Positions 44,514-53,959 of a DNA stretch of 64,000 nt are shown one piece after another. The notes beneath the pieces were generated by a model. It did not search any database and was not told the DNA's origin. It saw nothing but the letters and a program-made list of their open reading frames with translations. Location: contig NZ_JAMB01000003.1 in the NCBI RefSeq assembly GCF_000521805.1, positions 1-64,000 on the forward strand, written 5' to 3'. Source of the DNA: Marinomonas ushuaiensis DSM 15871 (lineage in GTDB: Bacteria > Pseudomonadota > Gammaproteobacteria > Pseudomonadales > Marinomonadaceae). A program made the position numbers and the translations under genes. Every line of letters starts with the position of its first letter. Positions within the stretch are counted from its first letter, which is position 1.

Positions 44514-45161
44514 TGATTTTTTACCGTTCTTTTTTTTGTTTTTATTGCCCTGTGATTTAGATTTTGGTGAAGCTTTTGGGAATGGGCGCTTTTCTGGCTC
44601 AGTCCTCATCACTAAAAATAGATCTGTCACAACTTCTGGAATTTGAGCGATACAAGAATTAGTAAGCTTTTCACTTGAGCGAATTTGGACAACTTCTTCG
44701 TCATCAAATAAGTCGGATGCAACCATAATAGGTAGTAGAAGTTCAGCAACCACTTCTTCTTTTTCAGATTCAAACCAATTTTCTTCGGTCATGAAAACGC
44801 CTTCCATAAAACCAGTAGCCCATTCTTGCAGCTCACTTAGCTCTTCTGGTGATGAGCCCATTTCTAATTCACAAGGAATTAAAAAGCCATCTTCTGACTC
44901 TTGTTCTTTTTGAATATCTAAGAAAAGGCGAGATAAATACTGAAGTATTTGTTTCTCTTGTTTTTCATTTTCAAACTGAGGAGTGTCTTCAAAAATAACA
45001 GGTAGCCATTTCTCTTCAGGAATACTAACAGGGCAAATAGATAATGCGGTTAAGAAACCATGAGCCATCACAAAGTTCTGACATTCCTCATGAACCTGAT
45101 CTGATTCTAAAAAATTCTCTAATGTTTCTAACTCAAGGTCATCAAGAGGTTGGTGCGCCAT
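44511..45161 (-). CDS. YecA/UPF0149-family protein
   Basis: This 216-residue acidic helical protein is of the UPF0149 family, with no firm function. CQNFVMAHGFLTALSICP and WATGFMEGVFM are the conserved blocks of YecA-like proteins. The usual C-terminal SEC-C zinc motif of long YecA forms is absent; a lysine-rich tail of about 25 residues replaces it. It is divergent from recQ across 96 bases. Confidence 0.88.
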   Translation of the reverse strand: MAHQPLDDLELETLENFLESDQVHEECQNFVMAHGFLTALSICPVSIPEEKWLPVIFEDTPQFENEKQEKQILQYLSRLFLDIQKEQESEDGFLIPCELEMGSSPEELSELQEWATGFMEGVFMTEENWFESEKEEVVAELLLPIMVASDLFDDEEVVQIRSSEKLTNSCIAQIPEVVTDLFLVMRTEPEKRPFPKASPKSKSQGNKNKKKNGKKS

Positions 45162-45257
45162 GTAAATACTTCCTTAATGCGGATTTAGTATTCGATTCTA
45201 GCGAAAAGAAGGTGAAAAATCGATGCAGAAAGTGCCTTGTTAAGGGATAATTCCGAA

Positions 45258-47015
45258 ATGAATTTAAAGAAACAGGTACTTTCCCGTTTAGGCCACGCTG
45301 AATACCGTCCATTGCAGGAAGAAGCAATCGATGCGCTGTGTTCTGGCCAAGATGTTTTGTTAGCTGCGCCAACAGGTGGAGGGAAGTCTTTGGCTTATCA
45401 GGCGGCCGGACTTATCCAAAATGGTGTCGCGGTTATTGTTAGCCCGTTATTGTCTTTGATGTCACAACAAGTCGAAGAATTAAATAAAAAAGGGGTTCGC
45501 GCAAAGTTTCTAAACTCAACATTAAACCCCGGCGAGCAAGACGACTTAGTTTCAGCCTTACGACATAACCATATCGATTTACTGTACTTGTCGCCTGAGA
45601 AGTTAGTTCAGCCTTCTGTCATGGGTTTTTTGCATAGCTTCGAAATTTCTCTATTCGCCATCGATGAAGCTCATTGTATTTCTCAGTGGGGGAGTTATTT
45701 TAGGCCCGAGTACAGCCAGCTTGGACAATTGAAAGTTGCTTTTCCAACTGTGCCTATTATTGCACTCACTGGCACCGTAGATAAAAATACAATCAACTCT
45801 ATTCAAGAATCTCTACAGCTAGAAAGCTGTCTTGTTTTGCGCAGTAGCTTTGATCGCTCTAATATTAATATTCAAATTGCTCAAAAGAGAAAAGCCAAAC
45901 AGCAGATTTTATACTTTCTCCATAATGAGATGCCTGGTGAGAGCGGTATTATTTATTGCCGATCTAGAAAAAAAACAGAAGAGTTAGCACATTGGCTTAA
46001 CACGTTAGGTTTGCCTAGTTTAAGCTATCATGCGGCGATGACAGATTCAGAGAAGCAAGTAAATCATAAATTGTTTTCTGAGCAGCATGGCACAATCATG
46101 GTGGCAACAACAGCTTACGGAATGGGGATAGACATTGCGCATGTTCGCTTTGTTGTACATGTAGATTTACCGAGTAGTCCGGAAGCTTATTTTCAGGAAG
46201 TGGGTCGTGCTGGTCGAGACGGTAAACCGGCTAAATCTCTTTTATTATATGGCCTTCAAGATATGTTGCAGGCTCAGCAATTTATTGCTTTGCAACCGTC
46301 TGGCGCTGAAAGTGATACGCAGCGTTTAATGGATTTTTTTCGCATCCTAGAAGGCCGTGGATGTAGGCGAAAAAATATACTTTCTCATTTCGATGAAGAC
46401 GTTCTGGATTGTGGTTTTTGTGACAGATGCCTTGGGAGTAAGTCAGAAAGTAATATGACTATAGCCAGTCAAAAGCTTTTGTCTCTTATTTATCACACCA
46501 AAGGAGTTCAACCCTTCTCTGTATTGATTCAAACTTTATTAGGGAAGAGGACAAAAGCAACGAATCTCATAAAAGCAGAATCTTTGTCATTATTTGGTAA
46601 AGGGAAAGAGCTTGCCGAAGCTCAGTGGAAATCTATTATCAGACACCTGATTGCCTATGAATACATCACATTGGGACAATCCAGTCTATTTACTGTTCAC
46701 ATTAATGAAAAAGCCAGAGCAGTTTTAAAAGGCGATGTTCAGATTATTATGTCTAGCGAGCGTTATTATCCAATATTAAATGAAGATCAGCTTTTGAGTG
46801 ATAATGTAAATTGGCATCGAGTTTTGTCTTGGAAGCATTCTTGTTCAGATGTAGCGTTAAGCGATTCTCAGCTTAGACTTATTTGTTTGCACAAACCAAA
46901 CTCCATAGCATCATTAAGTAGATTAACAGGATTGTCAAAAGACAAAGTCGCTATTTTTGCTGAGGCGCTGATAAAAATCGTACAAGAACCTGATATTAAA
47001 AAGGTCATCGGGTAA
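45258..47015 (+). CDS. recQ: RecQ-family ATP-dependent DNA helicase
   Basis: This 585-residue 3'-5' helicase is likely involved in recombination and fork repair. Walker A is in APTGGGKSLAYQ, the DEAH box in FAIDEAHCISQWG, and motif VI in QEVGRAGRDGKP. The zinc-binding part has four cysteines in GCRRKN, LDCGFCDRC. An RQC winged helix and a poorly conserved HRDC-like end (LSDSQLRLICLHKPNSI) follow. Length is near E. coli RecQ. ATG 45258 with AAGGGA about ten bases upstream is the chosen start. It overlaps sprT by one base. Confidence 0.92.
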   Translation: MNLKKQVLSRLGHAEYRPLQEEAIDALCSGQDVLLAAPTGGGKSLAYQAAGLIQNGVAVIVSPLLSLMSQQVEELNKKGVRAKFLNSTLNPGEQDDLVSALRHNHIDLLYLSPEKLVQPSVMGFLHSFEISLFAIDEAHCISQWGSYFRPEYSQLGQLKVAFPTVPIIALTGTVDKNTINSIQESLQLESCLVLRSSFDRSNINIQIAQKRKAKQQILYFLHNEMPGESGIIYCRSRKKTEELAHWLNTLGLPSLSYHAAMTDSEKQVNHKLFSEQHGTIMVATTAYGMGIDIAHVRFVVHVDLPSSPEAYFQEVGRAGRDGKPAKSLLLYGLQDMLQAQQFIALQPSGAESDTQRLMDFFRILEGRGCRRKNILSHFDEDVLDCGFCDRCLGSKSESNMTIASQKLLSLIYHTKGVQPFSVLIQTLLGKRTKATNLIKAESLSLFGKGKELAEAQWKSIIRHLIAYEYITLGQSSLFTVHINEKARAVLKGDVQIIMSSERYYPILNEDQLLSDNVNWHRVLSWKHSCSDVALSDSQLRLICLHKPNSIASLSRLTGLSKDKVAIFAEALIKIVQEPDIKKVIG

Positions 47016-47554
47016 TGGCTTTATCCTCTCAAAAAAATCATATAAATCCAGATGCAATGAACATCATGATTGAGAGCGTAAACTTATGCTTCGATAAGGC
47101 AGATGCATTCTTCGGTAATTCATTTAAGCGTTCTAGTTGTAATTTCAAGCAAAGAGGGCGGGCTGCTGGTACTGCGCATCTACAAAAAAATGAAATCAGA
47201 TTTAATTACTTTATGTATCAGCAAGACCCAGAAATATTTATAAGTACGGTGGTTCCTCATGAAGTGGCTCATATCATTGTGTTTCAAATTTATGGAGGTA
47301 ATGTAAAGCCACATGGAAAAGAATGGCAGGCTGTCATGATGAAAGTATATGGAATCAAACCGGATAGGACACATACTTTTGATACGCCAGTACCAAAAGA
47401 AACCTACCAGTACTATTGTGAATGTCAGGAGCATAATTTTACTAAGCAGAGACATACAAGATCGCTTCGTGGTACACAATATATTTGTAAAAATTGTAAA
47501 TCTACGTTGCAGTTTTTAGCCATTGGTCCAAATATCAATCTAGAGCCGCGCTAA
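47015..47554 (+). CDS. sprT: SprT-like zinc metallopeptidase-family protein
   Basis: This 179-residue SprT protein has the zincin active site HEVAH (PHEVAHIIVFQ) and a further histidine in VKPHGKEW. A zinc ribbon follows with cysteines in YYCECQEHNF and ICKNCKSTL. Homologues such as SPRTN remove DNA-protein crosslinks in eukaryotes; bacterial function is not firm. The start shares one base with the recQ stop (TAATG), giving tight coupling that fits a DNA-repair role. Confidence 0.9.
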   Translation: MALSSQKNHINPDAMNIMIESVNLCFDKADAFFGNSFKRSSCNFKQRGRAAGTAHLQKNEIRFNYFMYQQDPEIFISTVVPHEVAHIIVFQIYGGNVKPHGKEWQAVMMKVYGIKPDRTHTFDTPVPKETYQYYCECQEHNFTKQRHTRSLRGTQYICKNCKSTLQFLAIGPNINLEPR

Positions 47555-47658
47555 GAAAAGTGATTTTTCATGCACTTTTGCGTTATCTCATCCATTTTTG
47601 ATGCGATAACGCTATCCTTATAGTAAAATAAGCGCGTTTTGTTTATAGCGTATTTATC

Positions 47659-48495
47659 ATGGATTTATCTAGTCGACCTAAAGAAAAATTGGAGCAAAAT
47701 AAGCTCCAGAAACGTCTCCGAAGATTAACAGGCCAAGCTATTGCTGACTTCAATATGATTGAAGAGGGTGATAAAATTATGGTTTGTTTATCTGGTGGTA
47801 AAGACTCTTACACCATGCTTGAGATTTTGAGAAATTTGCAAGCCAGTGCTCCAATTGATTTTAGTATTATTGCTGTCAATCTAGATCAAAAGCAGCCGGG
47901 ATTTCCTGAGCATATTCTACCTGCTTATTTAGAAGAGTTAGGTGTGGACTTTCATATTTTGGAACGCGACACTTACAGTATAGTCAAAGACATTGTGCCT
48001 GAAGGGAAAACCACTTGTGGCTTATGTTCTCGTCTAAGGCGTGGTTCTTTGTATGGTTTTGCTGAAGAAATTGGTGCAACTAAAATTGCTCTTGGACATC
48101 ATCGAGATGATATTTTAGAGACCATGTTTTTAAATATGTTTTTCGGTGGAAAATTGAAGTCTATGCCGCCAAAATTATTGAGCGATGATGGTAAGCATGT
48201 TGTTATTCGTCCTTTGGCATACTGTAAAGAAAAAGACATAGAAACTTTCGCAACAATGAAGGGATATCCAATTATTCCTTGTAATCTTTGTGGGTCACAG
48301 GACAATTTACAAAGACAAGTCATTAAAGACATGTTGCAAAAATGGGACAAAGACTACCCTGGTAGAACCGATTCTATGTTTACTGCACTTCAAAATGTGG
48401 TTCCATCGCATTTAGCAGATACAGAACTATTTGATTTTAAAGGTTTGAAGCAAACCGCATCAGCTTTTGACCGACTAAATATTATTTCATTATAG
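47659..48495 (+). CDS. ttcA: tRNA 2-thiocytidine synthetase TtcA
   Basis: TtcA thiolates cytidine 32 of tRNA, using ATP, an iron-sulfur cluster and a sulfur donor. The 278-residue protein has the PP-loop [13 protein letters not shown] and two CxxC motifs: [12 protein letters not shown] and IPCNLCGSQ, which ligate the cluster. [12 protein letters not shown] and the [11 protein letters not shown] segment are typical. A tRNA-modification gene with no obvious operon partner; the yfaZ-like gene starts ten bases after it. Confidence 0.95.
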   Translation: MDLSSRPKEKLEQNKLQKRLRRLTGQAIADFNMIEEGDKIMVCLSGGKDSYTMLEILRNLQASAPIDFSIIAVNLDQKQPGFPEHILPAYLEELGVDFHILERDTYSIVKDIVPEGKTTCGLCSRLRRGSLYGFAEEIGATKIALGHHRDDILETMFLNMFFGGKLKSMPPKLLSDDGKHVVIRPLAYCKEKDIETFATMKGYPIIPCNLCGSQDNLQRQVIKDMLQKWDKDYPGRTDSMFTALQNVVPSHLADTELFDFKGLKQTASAFDRLNIISL

Positions 48496-48505
48496 GATGA
48501 TAGAA

Positions 48506-49075
48506 ATGAATCTTACGTATAAAGCTCTATTGTTAACTTTAGGTTTTTTAGGATCTTCCGTAGTGTATGCATCAACAGCGGGCGTGAGTTTAACAAACGA
48601 CACTGTGCAAGGTGATGTTAATTTAGATTTAGGAAGTTTCGGCTTTAATGCTGGTATTACTCACGACTCAGATGGAAGTTCATCGACAGGTCATGTTGGT
48701 TTAACTGTAGAAGACTCTGAAGGGGCCGGCGGTCCATTGCAGGTAGGTTTGGGTGTTCGCTTATATGTTATAGATGCGGATTTAAATGATGGCGATAATG
48801 AGCTGTCGGCAGCATTGAGTCTTGGTGGTTGGTATCGATATACTCTTCAAGAAGCCAATCGCATTAGTATATATGGCTCTGGCTACTATTCACCTGAAGT
48901 CCTGTCTTTTTCTAATTTAAATCATACGTATACTTATGACTTTCGACTTGAGTACATGACAATGCGTAACTCACGTGCCTATATCAATTATGGAAATACA
49001 GTTGTTGTCTATGATGATAATAGTCGAAAAGAGATAAATAAAGGCTTTTCTGTAGGTGCGGTAGTCGATTTTTAA
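48506..49075 (+). CDS. YfaZ-family outer-membrane protein
   Basis: This 189-residue protein has a signal peptide (about 1-22, ending VVYA) followed by alternating short beta strands rich in glycine and tyrosine, and it ends in VVDF, typical of a small outer-membrane beta barrel. GVGLRLYVIDAD-like segments and LGGWYRYTL fit the YfaZ family. ATG 48506 with AGGA eight bases upstream is preferred over ATG 48497, which overlaps the AGGA. Confidence 0.82.
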   Translation: MNLTYKALLLTLGFLGSSVVYASTAGVSLTNDTVQGDVNLDLGSFGFNAGITHDSDGSSSTGHVGLTVEDSEGAGGPLQVGLGVRLYVIDADLNDGDNELSAALSLGGWYRYTLQEANRISIYGSGYYSPEVLSFSNLNHTYTYDFRLEYMTMRNSRAYINYGNTVVVYDDNSRKEINKGFSVGAVVDF

Positions 49076-49102
49076 TCGTTTAAAGTATAAGGTTTTACAA
49101 AT

Positions 49103-49135
49103 AAAAAAGGTGGCTAATGCCACCTTTTTTATTTT
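49103..49135. terminator. bidirectional terminator after yfaZ-like gene
   Basis: A run of As, then GGTGGC-TAAT-GCCACC and a run of Ts form a strong stem. It lies between two convergent genes. Confidence 0.92.
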
Positions 49136-49159
49136 TAAAATTAAGCAATAAAACTTAAA

Positions 49160-49708
49160 TCAATCTCCGTCATAAGCACAAAGGCAAAAGACAGGAATAT
49201 CACTGTCTCTCAGCTTCTGGCTGCCACCTAGGTCGGGTAAATCTATAATAGCGGCTACTTCTTTTATATTAGCTCCTTGCTTAGTCAGTAGTTTTATTGC
49301 TGCAAACAGGGTTCCACCAGTTGCAATCAAGTCATCAAATAACAAAACTTCATCACCAGCTTTAACAGCCCCTTCTTGAATTTCTAATTCTGCTTCACCA
49401 TATTCTAAGTCGTATTTTTGTGAAATTGTTTTACCAGGTAATTTGCCTTTCTTACGTACTAAAATAAGAGGTTTTTGAAGTTCATAAGCAAGTACTGCTG
49501 CGATCAAGAAACCGCGTGCATCAATGCAAGCAATATGAGTAATGTCTGTAGACATATAACGATGAACGTAAGCATCAACAACCATTCTCATACCTTTAGG
49601 ATCGCTAAAGATAGGAGTGATATCACGAAAGCTAATGCCTTCTTTTGGCCAATCTTCTACTGTTTGGATTAGAGACTTAACATAAAAATCATCGTAGAGC
49701 ATATTCAA
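49160..49708 (-). CDS. apt: adenine phosphoribosyltransferase
   Basis: APT salvages adenine to AMP using PRPP. The 182-residue protein has the PRPP motif VLLFDDLIATGGTL, with GISFRDITPIF and IDARGFLIAAVLAYEL upstream. Two starts are possible: ATG at 49702 and a TTG at 49708 with an AAGG five bases before it. It follows anr on the same strand after about 20 bases, so it may be part of the hemN-anr unit. Confidence 0.94.
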   Translation of the reverse strand: MNMLYDDFYVKSLIQTVEDWPKEGISFRDITPIFSDPKGMRMVVDAYVHRYMSTDITHIACIDARGFLIAAVLAYELQKPLILVRKKGKLPGKTISQKYDLEYGEAELEIQEGAVKAGDEVLLFDDLIATGGTLFAAIKLLTKQGANIKEVAAIIDLPDLGGSQKLRDSDIPVFCLCAYDGD

Positions 49709-49727
49709 TAACGCCTTAGTTTATCAA

Positions 49728-50489
49728 TCAAATGTTGTCAATTTTACCACAATCACTCGTAATCCCTACGAGTTTTTGCATTTCAGGGAAGTTGACTATC
49801 TCAATTTCTTTGCCGTCTACGTGTATTAGTTCGCTTTTCTGGAAGCGGGTAATGACTCGACTCACTGTTTCGACCGCTAAGCCAAGATAGTTGCCTATTT
49901 CACCACGAGACATAGATAGTCGAAAAGAGCTTGCAGAATACCCTCGTTTTTTAAATCGATTAGAAAGGTTTAATAAAAAAGACGCTACTTTTTCATCTGC
50001 ATTTTTTTTACCTAGCAATACCATCATTTGCTGATCGTCAGAAATCTTACGGCTCATTACTTTAAATAGCTGATGCCTTAAAGAAGGGATTTGTGCTGAT
50101 AGGTCTTCTAGATGACTAAACGGAATTTCACAAACTGTTGTTGTCTCTAGAGCTTTGGCAGAAACGGGATAGGTGCTTGAATCTATTCCACTCAGACCAA
50201 CTAGTTCACTAGGACAATAAAAACCAGTAATTTGTTCTTCGCCATAGGAGGTAATGTTGAATGTTTTTAAGGTTCCTGAACGAACTGCATAAACAGAATC
50301 AAACGTTTCGCCTTGACGGAAGAGAAAATCTCCTTTTTTTAAAGGTTTTTTACGTTCGATTATTTGATCTAGCTTGTTTATATCTTCGTCGGCTAAAGCA
50401 ATAGGAAGGCAAAGAGCACTTAAACTGCAATTTTGACATTGAGATGTAAGCGTACTGTTAAACCGTGGTTGTGTGTGTGTTGTTGTCAT
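49728..50489 (-). CDS. anr: FNR/Anr-type oxygen-sensing regulator
   Basis: Anr senses oxygen with a 4Fe-4S cluster and switches on anaerobic genes. The 253-residue protein has cluster cysteines at 18, 21, 27 and 120 (CQNCSLSALC and VCEIPF), in the same layout as E. coli FNR, then a cyclic-nucleotide-like sensory domain and a C-terminal winged helix (MSRGEIGNYLGLAVETVSRVI). E/R residues of the helix fit the TTGAT half-site readers. GGGAGA lies five bases before its start. It is 21 bases downstream of hemN. Confidence 0.95.
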   Translation of the reverse strand: MTTTHTQPRFNSTLTSQCQNCSLSALCLPIALADEDINKLDQIIERKKPLKKGDFLFRQGETFDSVYAVRSGTLKTFNITSYGEEQITGFYCPSELVGLSGIDSSTYPVSAKALETTTVCEIPFSHLEDLSAQIPSLRHQLFKVMSRKISDDQQMMVLLGKKNADEKVASFLLNLSNRFKKRGYSASSFRLSMSRGEIGNYLGLAVETVSRVITRFQKSELIHVDGKEIEIVNFPEMQKLVGITSDCGKIDNI

Positions 50490-50510
50490 AAGAGTCTCCC
50501 TGACCCAAAT

Positions 50511-51881
50511 CTATATAACTTTTGAGTATTTTATGTGGTTGTCCAAATACTTATCGAAAATCATACAAATACAGCGAATAAGTAATCTACCACGGTCTGT
50601 AACACCAATAATGGTCTGCATTCCATTATCATTTATTTTGATCATACCATCTTCGATCATAGGTATAAGATTATCAACTTCTTCTGCAAAATATTCGAAA
50701 AATCTAATGTTATACTTTCGTTCAATCACTCCTGTATCTAATTCAAACTGTGAAATAAGAGTCATAATCACCTGATGACGAACCCGGTCATCAACATTGC
50801 TAATATAGCCCTTATTGATAGGTAATTGTCCCTTTTCAATGCTGTGTCTATATTTATCTAAATCTGTGTGGTTTTGGATATAAACACCATTTAGATCGCT
50901 AATGGCAGATACACCAAATGCGATTAAATCGCTGCCAGAGTGGGTAGTATAGCCTTGGAAATTACGCTGTAACAAACCTTGTCTTTGAGCTTTTGCTAAG
51001 CTGTCATTTGGTTTCGCAAAGTGATCCATGCCAATATATTCGTAACCAGCTGAAATGAGATGCTCAATGCTCATCCTTAATAATTCAACTTTAAGACTTG
51101 AGCTAGGAAGGCTTTCATCCAGAATCCGTTTTTGAGCCTTGAAGCGCTCTGGTAAATGAGCGTAACTAAAAAGAGATATTCGGTCAGGAGATAAAATAAT
51201 CACTTTATCCAAGGTATCTCTAAAGTCTTCAATCGATTGAAATGGTAAGCCGTAGATTAGGTCAAAATTAATTGATTCAATGCCCATTGAGCGAGCATCT
51301 TCAACGAGATTTGTTACCATCTTAATCGGCTGAATACGGTGTATGGCTTCTTGAACCTTGTTGTCAAAATCCTGAACCCCAATGCTAATTCTATTGATAC
51401 CCATTTCAATAAGTAGCTTAAGTTTGGATGTCGTTATTTCTCTTGGATCTATTTCTATACTGTAATCTTGCGACCCATCAGTAATGAGATTGAAATGCTG
51501 ATTAATGATATTAAATAAGCTGCGAATAAGCTCTTCAGTAAGAAAAGTGGGTGTGCCACCACCAAAGTGAAGTTGTGTAACTTTTCGAGTGTGGTCCAGC
51601 ATCAGACTACGTAACCTCATTTCTTCACCGAGCAATTCAACATACTCAGCACCTTTTTCATATTGTTTAGTCACAATCTTATTACAAGCGCAGTAGTAGC
51701 AAAGGTGAGCGCAAAATGGGATGTGGAAATACAAACTAAGCGCTTTGTCTGACGGTATCATCATCTTATCTATTAAAGCGATTTTGCTGATGCTTGAGTT
51801 AAATTGTGGTGCTGTTGGATAAGACGTATATCGAGGCCCTGATAAATCGTACTTATTAATAAGTAAAGAATCCCAAATCAT
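50511..51881 (-). CDS. hemN: oxygen-independent coproporphyrinogen III oxidase
   Basis: HemN is a radical SAM enzyme making protoporphyrinogen IX in anaerobic haem synthesis. The 456-residue protein has the SAM-cluster motif CAHLCYYCACN (CxxxCxxC), the GGGTPTFL block and RISIGVQDF. SD AGGA precedes the ATG at 51881. An FNR/Anr box lies about 60 bases upstream. It is the first gene of the hemN-anr-apt group. Confidence 0.96.
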   Translation of the reverse strand: MIWDSLLINKYDLSGPRYTSYPTAPQFNSSISKIALIDKMMIPSDKALSLYFHIPFCAHLCYYCACNKIVTKQYEKGAEYVELLGEEMRLRSLMLDHTRKVTQLHFGGGTPTFLTEELIRSLFNIINQHFNLITDGSQDYSIEIDPREITTSKLKLLIEMGINRISIGVQDFDNKVQEAIHRIQPIKMVTNLVEDARSMGIESINFDLIYGLPFQSIEDFRDTLDKVIILSPDRISLFSYAHLPERFKAQKRILDESLPSSSLKVELLRMSIEHLISAGYEYIGMDHFAKPNDSLAKAQRQGLLQRNFQGYTTHSGSDLIAFGVSAISDLNGVYIQNHTDLDKYRHSIEKGQLPINKGYISNVDDRVRHQVIMTLISQFELDTGVIERKYNIRFFEYFAEEVDNLIPMIEDGMIKINDNGMQTIIGVTDRGRLLIRCICMIFDKYLDNHIKYSKVI

Positions 51882-51911
51882 GATGTGTTCCTATTAAAAA
51901 TTCTAATAGAA

Positions 51912-51917
51912 ATTTTA
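51912..51917 (-). promoter_or_regulatory. -10 box of the hemN promoter
   Basis: On the minus strand TAAAAT lies about 32 bases from the centre of the Anr box, which would put that box close to -41.5. SD AGGAACA follows downstream. Confidence 0.55.
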
Positions 51918-51939
51918 CTCCTTAGCCATCAGGAGTTTT

Positions 51940-51953
51940 CTGATCCAGATCAA
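51940..51953 (-). promoter_or_regulatory. FNR/Anr binding site of the hemN-anr operon
   Basis: On the minus strand TTGATCTGGATCAG matches the FNR consensus TTGAT-N4-ATCAA at 9 of 10 defined positions. It sits 59-72 bases upstream of the hemN start, and about -41.5 from the likely start site, the class II activator position. Confidence 0.82.
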
Positions 51954-52058
51954 GGGATATTGCTCTGTTCTAAAATAAGCCTTTTAACAAAATGGGGTTG
52001 GATAACCTACTAAGCATTCATATAATCAACGCCAAAATCACTTTTAGATAAATTCATT

Positions 52059-52691
52059 ATGACAGACTTACCTTTTTACCTCGCTCATGGTGCTGGTGCT
52101 GGTCACAGCAATGCTTTTTTGAATGCATTAGGCGTTGCGATTTCAAAGCAAATGAATCAGAACATAATCCCTGTAACTTTCGCTTATATGGAAGAGCAGC
52201 AAATCAAATCTAAAAAAAGGCCTCCACCTCCCTTTAAAAACCTTGTTCCTGAATTTGCAAATAACATTAAAAATGAAGAGGCCTGTATTGTCGCAGGCAA
52301 GTCGATGGGAGGACGCGTAGCAACTCAGTTGTCTAGTTTATCTATGGTCAAAGCTATCGTTTGTTTTGGCTTTCCTTTTTACCCTGCAGGAAAGCCTGAA
52401 AAAAACAGACTTTCTTTTCTTGATAATCTACAAGTACCTTGCTTGATTATTCAAGGAACAAGGGATCAACTTGGATCATACGATTGGGTTAGTCAGCAAT
52501 CATTACCGAATAATGTCAAAGTTATTTGGGTGGAAGGCGCCGATCACGATTTTAAAACCTTAAAAAAGCAAAATCAGAGTATCTCTGATACTATTTCGAA
52601 TCTTGCTGAGATAACGCAAACTTGGCTTAATTTGACGATTTATAAACAATCACCAGAATTTAAACAATACCAAAATACTTTATCGAATTGA
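52059..52691 (+). CDS. alpha/beta hydrolase, COG3571-type
   Basis: This 210-residue soluble protein is a small alpha/beta hydrolase. The nucleophile elbow is GKSMGGR (the serine in GxSxG), an early [10 protein letters not shown] loop is the oxyanion region, and the final histidine is in [18 protein letters not shown] and [10 protein letters not shown] are family features seen in Tex30/KANL3-like proteins. Esterase or lipase-like activity is possible; substrate unknown. A tusA-like gene follows after 22 bases. Confidence 0.85.
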   Translation: MTDLPFYLAHGAGAGHSNAFLNALGVAISKQMNQNIIPVTFAYMEEQQIKSKKRPPPPFKNLVPEFANNIKNEEACIVAGKSMGGRVATQLSSLSMVKAIVCFGFPFYPAGKPEKNRLSFLDNLQVPCLIIQGTRDQLGSYDWVSQQSLPNNVKVIWVEGADHDFKTLKKQNQSISDTISNLAEITQTWLNLTIYKQSPEFKQYQNTLSN

Positions 52692-52713
52692 GTTATATAG
52701 AAAGAGAATCAAT

Positions 52714-52947
52714 ATGGAACACCAAGCTTTACTTGATGCAACAGGCTTACTTTGTCCGGAGCCTGTCATGATGCTGCATGTAGAAATGCGAAAAATAGGG
52801 CCAAAAGACATCCTTAAAGTCATTGCTACAGATCCATCTACGACACGAGATATCCCTAAATTTTGTCAATTTCTTGGGCATAAGCTTATCGATCAAGAGC
52901 AAGATGAGGATACGTATTTTTACTGGATAGAAAAGAAAGAGGCATAA
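52714..52947 (+). CDS. tusA: TusA-family sulfur-carrier protein
   Basis: This 77-residue protein carries sulfur for 2-thiouridine and other pathways. The active cysteine is in [10 protein letters not shown] (Cys15), the family motif CPx[18 protein letters not shown] is the conserved helical part. In E. coli TusA relays sulfur from IscS to tRNA-modifying MnmA. A ttcA homologue is about 4 kb away, but no other tus gene is nearby. Confidence 0.94.
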   Translation: MEHQALLDATGLLCPEPVMMLHVEMRKIGPKDILKVIATDPSTTRDIPKFCQFLGHKLIDQEQDEDTYFYWIEKKEA

Positions 52948-52953
52948 AAAATA

Positions 52954-52980
52954 CCTCCATATATAGTGTATGGAGGCATT
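52954..52980 (+). terminator. terminator after tusA-like gene
   Basis: CCTCCATA pairs with TATGGAGG around seven bases. Only four Ts follow (CATTTTG), so it is weaker than the others. Confidence 0.55.
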
Positions 52981-53017
52981 TTGATTTATTGACATAACTA
53001 AGAGTTTCTAACTCTTG

Positions 53018-53611
53018 TTATGCCACCTTGAGGCTTCTGCTTTGAAACTTCTGCCCTAAAATAGCACTGTGATAGGTGTGTTCGAAGCTTGAAAAAGCGA
53101 CATCAACGTCTAATCTAAGCTGGCGTACAATATCATTAGATGAAATCAGACCACGTATGGTTTTTGTTCCTTCATCAATAACTAATAAGTGCTGTAGCGT
53201 ATTTTCTCTTTGGCTGTATAAAAGCGATTCAATATCTGAATTCTTAAGGGATGTATACGATAATGCTAGTAACGTTTCTTTTGGCCTCATCAAATCCGCA
53301 ACCATCAGTTCTGAACGTTTATAACCTTCAGCTACTTGTTTAATAAAAACATCCTCAGATAAATCTTCAAGACTGATTACACCAACAAAATGGTTATGCG
53401 TATCAACCACGATTTTCATGCGGACGTGTTCTTTTTTCATCAATTGAACCAATTCGTCAGCTCGAGTATTTGACTCAATAACTCGTGGTCCAGCGGTTTG
53501 GAAATCGGTTAATACAGATAATGCGGAAGAATATATGTTTGTATTGTCGTAAGTTGTAGGCCAAGTAAGATCGTTAACGCTTTTTGTAGAAACATAAGTT
53601 AATGTTTTCAT
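53018..53611 (-). CDS. CBS-domain protein
   Basis: This 197-residue soluble protein has two tandem CBS domains: TRADELVQLMKKEHVRMKIV with VGVISLEDL, and SLKNSDIESLLYSQ with RGLISSNDI. Such pairs bind adenosine nucleotides (AMP, ATP, SAM). A short N-terminal part of about 35 residues precedes them and no other domain is fused, so it is probably a regulatory or energy-sensing module. A GGGG site lies eight bases before the start. Confidence 0.85.
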   Translation of the reverse strand: MKTLTYVSTKSVNDLTWPTTYDNTNIYSSALSVLTDFQTAGPRVIESNTRADELVQLMKKEHVRMKIVVDTHNHFVGVISLEDLSEDVFIKQVAEGYKRSELMVADLMRPKETLLALSYTSLKNSDIESLLYSQRENTLQHLLVIDEGTKTIRGLISSNDIVRQLRLDVDVAFSSFEHTYHSAILGQKFQSRSLKVA

Positions 53612-53653
53612 GATAGAACCCCAATAAAAAAGAAATTGATAAGAATGGGTAAG

Positions 53654-53959
53654 TTAAATCGATGAAAAGGGTGGTGCTCTTGGGTTGATGTCTCCGTAAA
53701 TATTTTTTGTATTAGGGATGTAGCGATACGAAAAATATTGAGGTAAAGGTAGGGAGGGAATACTGGAAGTAAAAGCTGAGGCAATATAATTATTATCAGA
53801 ACCTAACTCTTGATCTGGCGCAACGACTTCATTAAAGCGTTGCTCTACACTAGGCTCTAACCAACGTAACTGACTTACTTCTTGAGCACTGGCGCGTTGA
53901 GATATCGTCAATAAAGACGATAAAATCACGGCAATGATCATAAGTAATTGAGTTTTCAT
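53654..53959 (-). CDS. small predicted secreted protein, unknown
   Basis: This 101-residue product, from ATG 53959, has a signal peptide (MKTQLLMIIAVILSSLLT, cut near ASA). The rest is proline- and serine-rich with no cysteines and no domain I can name. An in-frame TTG at 53971 is an alternative start; neither has a good ribosome site. It lies 43 bases upstream of the CBS gene start on the same strand, so the two may be co-transcribed. Confidence 0.5.
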   Translation of the reverse strand: MKTQLLMIIAVILSSLLTISQRASAQEVSQLRWLEPSVEQRFNEVVAPDQELGSDNNYIASAFTSSIPSLPLPQYFSYRYIPNTKNIYGDINPRAPPFSSI

